From positions 1 through 6,735 of the forward strand of contig JAEYQV010000122.1 of assembly GCA_023409835.1 (NCBI GenBank): DNA of 6,735 nucleotides, written 5' to 3'. A program made the position numbers and the translations under genes. How positions within the stretch are numbered: position 1 is the first letter of the stretch; each line of letters begins with the position of its first letter. The notes below the pieces were generated by a model. That model was given only the letters and a program-made list of their open reading frames with translations, was not told where the DNA came from and did no database searches. The stretch is from Bacillota bacterium. GTDB lineage: Bacteria > Bacillota > Clostridia > Lachnospirales > Lachnospiraceae. This document shows, in pieces, positions 1-5,065 of this stretch.

Positions 1-6
1 ACCGGC

Positions 7-38
7 GTCGCACCCTTCATGGGTGCGTGGATTTAAGT
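7..38 (+). CRISPR. Terminal type I-C-like CRISPR repeat
   Basis: A 32-base element contains the inverted arms CGCACCC (9-15) and GGGTGCG (21-27) around the loop TTCAT, followed by GTGGATT. This matches the type I-C repeat pattern as I remember it (GTCGC...GGGTGCGTGGATTGAAAT). The last bases differ from that pattern at repeat positions 28 and 31. Degeneration at the 3' end is typical of the last, leader-distal repeat. Bases 1-6 would be the end of the final spacer, and the array would extend left of the window. No second repeat is found after it and no cas gene is in view. The call therefore rests on a single repeat copy. Confidence 0.72.
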
Positions 39-214
39 TAATTGTGTAATGTGTAGGTATAGTATTATTATTTATCTGAAATTATTAGCGAGCATTAAAT
101 CTTAGTATTAGGGTAAAAGTAAATCAATTGTTACATACTATGACGCTAAGGTCTGTTTCGCTGTATGAGGAGCTGATTATAAAGCGAATTGTATAAATTT
201 CAGGGTGTATTAAT

Positions 215-817
215 CTATAATATCTCAGTATAATTTGCAAGAAGGGGCCGCTCCTGCCCTTTGATCGAATTCTTGGCATAGAATGCGCGCTTGTATAAGG
301 AGGATATTCTCTGATCGGATTGACCGGCGATACAGAACCCAAAAGTCGGTTTGGCATTTAAGTTACGGCAATAACCGGTAATCTCCTCCGACAGCTGAAT
401 GACTAAGATTGCTATGTCGATGGAGGTATAATCTTCTAAGAAAATAGCAAAGTTTTCTCTGAAATTGCAATACAGATTAGGTTCCTTGATATGAATACTG
501 AGTAATGAGCTTATATGAGTAATCAGCTCACTTGTCCGGGAATTGCCATATAACCGATTGCTCTCGCTCAAGCTGCCGATATCAAATGCAAGTACAGCAT
601 AGGTATGCTGCTTCGGATTGTTATTTAATAGCCAGTCAGCAGCTTCAATAAATTGATAAATATTGCTATTAGAGGTATATGGGGAGAATTTGCTTGAACG
701 ATTAAGTGGGTGATTGAGATCGGAACTATGGTTAACAATCTCACTATGATATTCTTCGGATAATACGGAATTTCTGGAATATAAACGGAAGGGATCACTG
801 ATTACGTTACGATTCAT
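215..817 (-). CDS. Degenerate stand-alone GGDEF-like domain protein
   Basis: The 200-residue product from the ATG at 817 has a Ser/Asn-rich N-terminal part (about 1-55), then a region resembling a GGDEF (diguanylate cyclase) fold. An FDI motif (78-80) and NRLYGN (87-92) fit the first part of the fold. FRENFAIFLED (119-129) sits where GGDEFAIFLE is expected. GFCIAG (160-165) and a C-terminal AFYAKNSIKGQ follow the usual end of the domain. The signature is FRENF instead of GGDEF and there is no RxxD inhibitory site before it. I infer that it does not make cyclic-di-GMP and is either a sensor/partner or a decaying gene. No EAL or membrane segment is present. The frame extends upstream to a TTG at 898. 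Neither start has a good Shine-Dalgarno sequence, so the start is uncertain. It converges with the CRISPR array. Confidence 0.62.
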   Translation of the reverse strand: MNRNVISDPFRLYSRNSVLSEEYHSEIVNHSSDLNHPLNRSSKFSPYTSNSNIYQFIEAADWLLNNNPKQHTYAVLAFDIGSLSESNRLYGNSRTSELITHISSLLSIHIKEPNLYCNFRENFAIFLEDYTSIDIAILVIQLSEEITGYCRNLNAKPTFGFCIAGQSDQRISSLYKRAFYAKNSIKGQERPLLANYTEIL

Positions 818-870
818 AATTATTAGCCCCGCTTTCTGTATAATACGTTTGAGCGCAATAAGCATAAGAA

Positions 871-882
871 CTAATCGATTAG
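871..882. promoter_or_regulatory. 12-bp palindrome, possible operator
   Basis: CTAATCGATTAG is a perfect palindrome. Its ATCGAT core recurs at 884-889, 10 bp (one helical turn) from the first core at 874-879. It lies about 55 bases upstream of the ATG of the GGDEF-like gene, where an operator would fit. If the TTG at 898 is the true start, it would instead fall inside the coding region. No regulator is identified. Confidence 0.25.
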
Positions 883-898
883 AATCGATAAAGTGCAA

Positions 899-1195
899 CT
901 GGCTGCCATTCTTATCTTAGATTAGGCCCTATAGCTTTGCGTCATTATTTTTCAATAACTTTGCCGATGTTATTTTATTATACACAATGTTACTATTTAT
1001 TTTACCGTCTGTATAGAGCCGAACGAAGGAATAGTTCTAATTTACTGCTGTGGCCGGAGCTTTTGAATTCAATCGTTATGGGTACGGACAGGGACCCAAA
1101 TAAGTATCTGCCGGATATGAGGTTATGATAGCGGGTTCTTTGGAAGGAGAAGTATATGATTCTTCAGGAAAAATCACACCATAGGAGGAAAAGGT
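899..1195. other. Intergenic region without a recognisable gene
   Basis: Both strands were read. The longest plus-strand frame (937-1128) starts at a TTG without a ribosome site, and its product resembles no family I know. A minus-strand frame opposite it has no start codon. A short frame at 1156-1212 (18 codons) has a good Shine-Dalgarno sequence (GGAAGGAG) but starts upstream of the likely promoter of the next operon and overlaps its putative operator. The region may be decayed sequence. Confidence 0.5.
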
Positions 1196-1228
1196 TACCT
1201 CTTAGGCCTTAAAATCTACCTCTTGGGC
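1196..1228 (+). promoter_or_regulatory. Tandem direct repeat, probable LytTR-type operator
   Basis: Two copies of TACCTCTTRGGC (1196-1207 and 1217-1228) are spaced exactly 21 bp apart, two helical turns. The inner 9-mers ACCTCTTAG and ACCTCTTGG are separated by 12 bp. LytTR-family regulators such as AgrA are known to bind paired 9-bp direct repeats separated by 12-13 bp, with a consensus near [TA][AC][CA]GTTN[AG][TG]. These copies fit about six of the eight informative positions. The second copy ends 8 bases before the -35 box of the LytTR operon, the place expected for activation by that regulator. Confidence 0.5.
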
Positions 1229-1236
1229 TAACGCTA

Positions 1237-1264
1237 TTTACTTTTTCCGGTTTCTTATTATAAT
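1237..1264 (+). promoter_or_regulatory. Promoter of the LytTR-LiaF-like operon
   Basis: The -35 box is TTTACT (1237-1242) and the -10 box is a perfect TATAAT (1259-1264), with a 16-base spacer. Transcription should begin near 1271. This leaves a very short leader before the ribosome site at 1277-1283 and excludes the in-frame ATG at 1273 as a useful start. The weak -35 fits a promoter needing an activator. Confidence 0.6.
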
Positions 1265-1287
1265 GGAATTAAATGAGAGGTGAAACG

Positions 1288-1749
1288 ATGAAGATCCGGA
1301 TTGATATTGTTGAGGATTTGGTAGAAGATGAGATACTCATCCGATGCAGCAGATTGGATGTGAAGGCCCAGAAGATATATGATGCTTTGACGGAGCTGAC
1401 AAAGGGATCACAGCAGCTGCTGTTACATAAAGGAAAAGTGGAGTATTACCTTCCGATGGACAGCATATTGTTTTTTGAGACGATGGATAACTGTATCAGT
1501 GCACATACAGGGAATAACGTTTTTGAAACAACCTACCGGCTGTATGAATTGGAGGAAGTCCTTCCCGGTTATTTTATGAGAGTATCAAAATCGACAATTA
1601 TTAATTTGAATCATATCTATTCGATCTCCCGGAATCTCACAGCCTCCAGCGAGGTACAGTTTTATGATTCACATAAGCAGGTATATGTTTCCAGAAACTA
1701 TTATAAATCATTAAAAACAAGATTAGAAGAAAAGAGGAAAAGTCTATGA
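1288..1749 (+). CDS. LytTR-family DNA-binding transcriptional regulator
   Basis: The 153-residue cytoplasmic protein ends in a LytTR DNA-binding domain (about 45-147). Family features are visible: KVEYYLPMDSILFFET, the hallmark FMRVSKSTIINLNHI (96-110), and the closing VSRNYYKSLK (134-143). Residues 1-42 are a short helical segment. There is no receiver domain, so this is not an orthodox response regulator. It belongs to the group of small LytTR proteins often encoded with a membrane protein. The ATG at 1288 is chosen because GAGGTGA (1277-1283) lies 4 bases upstream. An ATG at 1273 in the same frame has no ribosome site. The stop codon overlaps the start of the next gene (ATGA), so translation is coupled. 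Known paired LytTR systems (such as HdrRM and BrsRM of Streptococcus mutans) have the membrane partner restrain the regulator. That role is inferred here. Confidence 0.9.
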   Translation: MKIRIDIVEDLVEDEILIRCSRLDVKAQKIYDALTELTKGSQQLLLHKGKVEYYLPMDSILFFETMDNCISAHTGNNVFETTYRLYELEEVLPGYFMRVSKSTIINLNHIYSISRNLTASSEVQFYDSHKQVYVSRNYYKSLKTRLEEKRKSL

Positions 1750-2438
1750 AGAAGAAAGAGGTATATTGGGGACTGCTTTTAATTTTAGCTGCTGTATTGA
1801 TTATTATCAATCAAATGGGCTTCTTTACCGGTATCAGTATGTTTGAGATAGTTGCTACGGTAATATTGGGAGCGATTATAGTGGAGAGTGCTTTACACGT
1901 TAATTTCTGGGGTATTTTGTTCCCGGCAGCATTTATATGCATCCTATATGCTGACCGGTGGAACATTACGGAATTTACCCCCTGGCCGGCTCTACTTACG
2001 GCCACACTGCTTAGTATTGGATTATCCCTGCTGTTTCGCCGACCGCAAGGCATATGCTTCCATTGGCAGAATTCCTTCAACAGCAAGGTAATCAATGAGA
2101 AGGATGGCAATGCAATTGATTGCTCGGTCAGCTTTGGAGATAGTATTAAATATGTGAATACGGATAATTTTGAAAAAGCGAATATCAGCTGTTCCTTCGG
2201 CGAAATCAAGGTTTATTTTGACCATGCACAGATTCCCTCCGGTAAGGCAGAAATCTGTGTGAATGTATCCTTTGGAGAAGCGGTTTTATTCTTACCGAGA
2301 ACCTGGAGAGTAACCAACAACATTCATGTGTTTTTGGGCGACACCAGTAATGATAATCGGTTCTCTGAAGCAGATGCTCCGGAGGTTATGATCTATGGGA
2401 ATGTCAACCTTGGAGATGTTAAAATCATATATATATAA
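1746..2438 (+). CDS. LiaF-like membrane protein, four TM helices and beta-repeat domain
   Basis: The 230-residue integral membrane protein has four hydrophobic segments (about 7-27, 32-50, 53-69 and 79-97). The positive RRP just after the last (98-100) suggests that the C-terminal part is cytoplasmic. Residues 120-230 form a beta-rich domain of the LiaF C-terminal type (cell-wall-active antibiotic response family). A recurring [SFN][FL]G[DE] turn appears at 129, 150, 175, 196 and 221. LiaF in Bacillus is the membrane inhibitor of the LiaSR cell-envelope stress system. Here no LiaS or LiaR is present and the partner is a LytTR regulator. I infer that it senses the membrane or envelope and controls that regulator. 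The start overlaps the stop of the upstream gene by 4 bases. The terminator follows 13 bases after the stop. Confidence 0.85.
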   Translation: MKKKEVYWGLLLILAAVLIIINQMGFFTGISMFEIVATVILGAIIVESALHVNFWGILFPAAFICILYADRWNITEFTPWPALLTATLLSIGLSLLFRRPQGICFHWQNSFNSKVINEKDGNAIDCSVSFGDSIKYVNTDNFEKANISCSFGEIKVYFDHAQIPSGKAEICVNVSFGEAVLFLPRTWRVTNNIHVFLGDTSNDNRFSEADAPEVMIYGNVNLGDVKIIYI

Positions 2439-2451
2439 GGAGCGGAATCCC

Positions 2452-2486
2452 ACACCACAGATTTGATAAGTCTGTGGTGTTTTTTT
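2452..2486 (+). terminator. Intrinsic terminator of the LytTR-LiaF-like operon
   Basis: A perfect 10-bp stem pairs ACACCACAGA (2452-2461) with TCTGTGGTGT (2471-2480) around a 9-base loop. A run of seven T residues (2480-2486) follows. It separates the regulatory operon from the xylanase gene. Confidence 0.92.
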
Positions 2487-2518
2487 ATGGCTGTTGATTG
2501 TGAAAATTTGTTTCTTGA

Positions 2519-2550
2519 ACAATATTGAGATACAAGATGACAATAATTGA
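2519..2550 (+). promoter_or_regulatory. 21-bp-spaced direct repeat upstream of the xylanase gene
   Basis: ACAATATTGA (2519-2528) and ACAATAATTGA (2540-2550) begin 21 bp apart. They lie directly upstream of the weak candidate -35 box at 2554. The spacing is that of a paired LytTR site, but the bases fit the LytTR consensus only moderately (about five of eight) and differ from the repeats at 1196-1228. In AT-rich sequence this could arise by chance. Confidence 0.25.
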
Positions 2551-2553
2551 TAG

Positions 2554-2581
2554 TTAAGGTCTGGCCGAAAAATGTTATAGT
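2554..2581 (+). promoter_or_regulatory. Candidate promoter of the xylanase gene
   Basis: The -10 candidate is TATAGT (2576-2581), five of six to consensus. The -35 candidate is the poor TTAAGG (2554-2559), with a 16-base spacer. A weak -35 would fit activator-dependent expression. The downstream ribosome site GGGAGGT (2606-2612) is strong. Confidence 0.4.
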
Positions 2582-2616
2582 TAATTTATAGAAAAATTTA
2601 CATATGGGAGGTTAAC

Positions 2617-3951
2617 ATGAAAAGAAAGCTATTTAATGTCGCATTAGTAGTAATGATGGTATTGATGCTTGCAGTTATAACCGGATGTAACAAGGGGGAA
2701 GACAAGAAGGCTGTCAACTCAGAGACAGTAGAACCGAAAGCAACGCAGCCACCGGTAGATAATACGGCAGATGAGAAGGATGCGGCTGCAGGGGAACAGG
2801 GGAAAGAAACAGAGGCTAAGGCGGATGAGGGGACAGCGAATTCCTCGGAGCCTGCAGGCGGGGATGCCGCAACAGAACCGGTAAAACCTACAGAAGCTGC
2901 AGTGCCTGTAGATACGACATCGGAAGGTATTAAGGATGTATATGCAGAATATAATATGAAGGCAGGAACCTGCTTATCGGATATGATGATCCTGATGAGC
3001 AAGTATTCGGATATTATTAAGAAGAACTTCAACAGCATTACTCTGGAGAATGCAATGAAGCCCGATTCCATCCTAAATCAGGCAAAAAGTATCGCAGCAG
3101 GTGATATCGTTGTAGAATATACAGATAAAACCAAACAGCTATTAGATTGGACAAAGAGTAACGGAATGGCTGCACGGGGTCATGTCATTATATGGCACAG
3201 TCAGACACCGGAATGGATTTTCCATGAAGAATTTAGCAAATCAAAGCCGCTGGTAGACCGTGATACGATGCTTGCCCGTATGGAGAGCTATATGAAGCAG
3301 GTATTCGGGCAGCTGGATACTCTTGGCTACTCGGACATGTTCTATGCGTTTGATGTTGTTAACGAAGCAATCAATGACGATGGTACCTACCGTGACAGCC
3401 TGTGGAAGAAAATAATCGGCGATGATTATATCTGGTATGCATTTTATTATGCTGACAAATATGCTCCCGAAAGTATCAAGCTTTATTACAATGACTATAA
3501 TGAACAGTTTAAAACAGATCATATTGTGAAGCTGGCTGAGTCCCTGGTGGATGAGAAGGGCAGATCACTGATTGACGGTATCGGTTGCCAGGGGCATCTA
3601 TATACTCAGGATTCGATTGATAAGTATATGGATACTCTGAAGGCCTTCAGTGCTTTGGGACTGGATGTACAGATAACAGAGCTGGATGTGAGCCTTGGGA
3701 CCTGGATGAATATTCTTACTCCCACGGAGGAGAATCTGAAAGCTCAGGGACAGTTCTATTATGAGCTGATTAACAGGATAGTGACAGAGAATGCAGCAGG
3801 TAATACCTGTGTATCGGGGGTTACTTACTGGGGCTTTGCAGATGAGTTATCCTGGAGACGTGAACGTAATCCGGTATTATATGATAAGAGTCAGACACCG
3901 AAATATGCATATTATGGAGCAATGCAGGATAAAGAGAAAGCGGGCTATTAA
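2617..3951 (+). CDS. GH10 endo-1,4-beta-xylanase, surface lipoprotein
   Basis: The 444-residue enzyme hydrolyses internal beta-1,4 bonds of xylan outside the cell. It begins with a lipoprotein signal peptide: KRK, a hydrophobic stretch (about 8-20), then the lipobox ITGC with Cys24 as the acylated residue. Residues 25-104 form a low-complexity Ala/Glu/Thr/Pro/Lys tether, probably disordered. The GH10 barrel covers about 105-436. Visible motifs are TLENAMKPD (142-150), RGHVIIWHSQTPEW (187-200), DVVNEA with acid/base Glu250, KLYYNDYN, GIGCQGHL, ITELDV with nucleophile Glu355, and TYWGFAD near 403-409. Both catalytic glutamates are present, so it should be active. No carbohydrate-binding module is seen. 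The start is supported by GGGAGGT four bases upstream. It stands alone between two terminators and converges with the AraC-family gene. Confidence 0.96.
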   Translation: MKRKLFNVALVVMMVLMLAVITGCNKGEDKKAVNSETVEPKATQPPVDNTADEKDAAAGEQGKETEAKADEGTANSSEPAGGDAATEPVKPTEAAVPVDTTSEGIKDVYAEYNMKAGTCLSDMMILMSKYSDIIKKNFNSITLENAMKPDSILNQAKSIAAGDIVVEYTDKTKQLLDWTKSNGMAARGHVIIWHSQTPEWIFHEEFSKSKPLVDRDTMLARMESYMKQVFGQLDTLGYSDMFYAFDVVNEAINDDGTYRDSLWKKIIGDDYIWYAFYYADKYAPESIKLYYNDYNEQFKTDHIVKLAESLVDEKGRSLIDGIGCQGHLYTQDSIDKYMDTLKAFSALGLDVQITELDVSLGTWMNILTPTEENLKAQGQFYYELINRIVTENAAGNTCVSGVTYWGFADELSWRRERNPVLYDKSQTPKYAYYGAMQDKEKAGY

Positions 3952-3964
3952 TACATAAGATATA

Positions 3965-4030
3965 GAATGAGGCTGTAACATTAGCGGTTGACTGCCGGTA
4001 GCAGGCCATCCGGCTACTACAGCTTCATTC
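3965..4030. terminator. Bidirectional terminator between xylanase and AraC-family genes
   Basis: A 13-bp outer stem pairs GAATGAGGCTGTA (3965-3977) with TACAGCTTCATTC (4018-4030), with one G-T wobble. The 40-base interior can fold further through GTAGC and GCTAC. TTTATT follows on the plus strand, and a T-rich stretch follows on the minus strand. It therefore suits both convergent genes. The right arm overlaps the last codons and the stop (4025-4027) of the AraC-family gene. Confidence 0.7.
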
Positions 4031-4813
4031 TTTATTGTTACTACAATTTATATATTCCCCCGGTGTACACCCGCATTGCATTTTGAATATCCGGTTAAAA
4101 TGACAGATATTGTTGAAGCCGGAATCGTAGGCTGCCTGCTTAATTGTCATGGTATCATTGTTCATCAGATATTTAGCTTTTTGCAGTCTTGCCTGAATCA
4201 GTTCTTCCTTGGGGGTACTGTGGAAGAAAAGCTCATAATACTTATAAAGCTGGCTCTTCCCGATATTTAATATTTTACAGAGTTTTTCCACGTTCCACGG
4301 AAGCTCACAGTTCTCCAGCATCTGCTTCCGAAGGCTTAACAGCTCGGGATAGATGTTCTGTCGCTGTTCACTGGGGATCGCCTCCCGCAGCTGTCCGCGA
4401 TGGAGCAATATAAGGAGCTGTTGAATATATAGATCGATCATATGCTCGGATTTTGACAGCTTATTGATAAATTCCTGATAAATCTTTTTCAGCAGCCAAT
4501 TCAGCTCCTCGATATTATCCGGATAAAAGATCTTATTCTGAATGATATTATATTCCTTCAGCATCTCCTGATTGCAGAAGAAATGTACATAGCTGTTGAA
4601 AAACTCATTGTCGGCCTGATAATGCTGATAATTCCCGGGCGAAAACAGGATGCATGCGCCGGGTCTAACCTTTACGGAACTATGATCAGGGAAAAAGAAG
4701 GTCATCGGAGATAGGATCACCAGAAAAAGATAGCTGGAGGTTCCTGACGGCCTTTTGATGATATCCCGATCCGGATTATGGGTATGATATCCGCAATAAT
4801 CGATTGTTATCAT
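4025..4813 (-). CDS. AraC-family transcriptional regulator
   Basis: The 262-residue regulator has the usual two-part AraC layout. The N-terminal part (about 1-90) looks like a cupin-type ligand-binding domain, with GACILFSPGNYQHYQ (52-66) forming the typical strand-turn and YVHFF following. The C-terminal part carries two helix-turn-helix motifs: first at about 173-197 (WNVEKLCKILNIGKSQLYKYY), second at 223-254 with the family signature IKQAAYDSGFNNICHFNRIFK...TPGEY. The start has AAGGAG 7 bases upstream (minus strand, 4821-4826). Placed between a xylanase and an arabinofuranosidase, it probably responds to a pentose or pentose oligosaccharide and regulates one or both. The ligand and targets are inferred only from this context. 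It has its own consensus-like promoter with a palindrome over the start site, suggesting self-control. Confidence 0.92.
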   Translation of the reverse strand: MITIDYCGYHTHNPDRDIIKRPSGTSSYLFLVILSPMTFFFPDHSSVKVRPGACILFSPGNYQHYQADNEFFNSYVHFFCNQEMLKEYNIIQNKIFYPDNIEELNWLLKKIYQEFINKLSKSEHMIDLYIQQLLILLHRGQLREAIPSEQRQNIYPELLSLRKQMLENCELPWNVEKLCKILNIGKSQLYKYYELFFHSTPKEELIQARLQKAKYLMNNDTMTIKQAAYDSGFNNICHFNRIFKMQCGCTPGEYINCSNNKE

Positions 4814-4834
4814 CTATGTACTCCTTTTCTATGG

Positions 4835-4856
4835 CTGTACTTACATTTGAGTACAG
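4835..4856. promoter_or_regulatory. Palindromic operator at the AraC-family gene start site
   Basis: CTGTACT (4835-4841) and AGTACAG (4850-4856) are perfect inverted arms with an 8-base spacer. The right arm overlaps the -10 box (4855-4860), and the expected transcription start (about 4848) falls inside the spacer. A bound protein would block transcription of the regulator gene. Because one arm lies upstream of the start site, it is unlikely to act as an RNA hairpin. Confidence 0.5.
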
Positions 4857-4883
4857 TATACGAAGGTTCGGAAGAAAAGTCAA
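4855..4883 (-). promoter_or_regulatory. Promoter of the AraC-family regulator gene
   Basis: On the minus strand, TTGACT (4883-4878) and TATACT (4860-4855) are each five of six to the sigma-A consensus with the ideal 17-base spacer. The ribosome site AAGGAG and the ATG follow within 50 bases. Confidence 0.75.
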
Positions 4884-4912
4884 TATTATGAGAAATAATG
4901 CAATTCATATTT

Positions 4913-4941
4913 TTGTCCGGTATGGTAGAATTAATTGTACT
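4913..4941 (+). promoter_or_regulatory. Candidate promoter of the arabinofuranosidase gene
   Basis: TTGTCC (4913-4918) and TGTACT (4936-4941) with a 17-base spacer form a moderate sigma-A match. A 16-bp palindrome sits right after, over the expected start site, which favours this choice. An alternative -10 box TATACT at 5015-5020 lacks a convincing -35 box at the right distance (TTGCAT at 4989 would need a 20-base spacer). This promoter would give a leader of about 115 bases. Confidence 0.4.
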
Positions 4942-4945
4942 ATGT

Positions 4946-4961
4946 TTAGTTCGTGAACTAA
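4946..4961. promoter_or_regulatory. 16-bp palindromic operator before the arabinofuranosidase gene
   Basis: TTAGTTC and GAACTAA are perfect 7-base arms around a central GT. The TTAGTT/AACTAA ends recall xylose-repressor (ROK-type XylR) half-sites of Firmicutes, but those have a longer central part, so the identity of the binding protein is open. Its position just downstream of the candidate -10 box suggests a repressor site. AraC proteins usually bind direct, not inverted, repeats, so a second regulator encoded elsewhere is possible. Confidence 0.5.
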
Positions 4962-5065
4962 TGGCAGGTTTCTGATCATCAGCTCCGATTGCATACTTAC
5001 AAATAAGTCTGCATTATACTCACTGGGCAATTTATTTATCATATATAGGGAAAGGAAACTAAAAA

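Noticed and set aside
39..214. Possible remnant of an EAL domain downstream of the GGDEF-like gene
   Set aside because: Reading the minus-strand frames past the stop shows many stops and no EAL-type motif. The stretch is simply AT-rich with nothing identifiable.
937..1128. 63-codon plus-strand frame starting at TTG
   Set aside because: No ribosome site, unusual Tyr/Arg/Leu composition, and no recognisable family. It is also opposed by an equally plausible open minus-strand frame.
1273..1290. Upstream ATG for the LytTR gene, adding five residues
   Set aside because: It has no Shine-Dalgarno sequence and lies about at the transcription start. The GAGGTGA ribosome site serves the ATG at 1288.
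1811..2209. 132-codon minus-strand frame opposite the LiaF-like gene
   Set aside because: It lies wholly within a well-supported gene that has a coupled start and a terminator, and its product shows no domain.
2598..3071. 157-codon minus-strand frame opposite the start of the xylanase gene
   Set aside because: It is the mirror of the low-complexity Ala/Glu/Thr tether, giving an artificial Ser/Ala/Val-rich product. The plus-strand gene is certain.
4942..5065. Riboswitch in the arabinofuranosidase leader
   Set aside because: Apart from the 16-bp palindrome, no conserved core or multi-helix fold is visible. The palindrome is better explained as a DNA operator at the start site.
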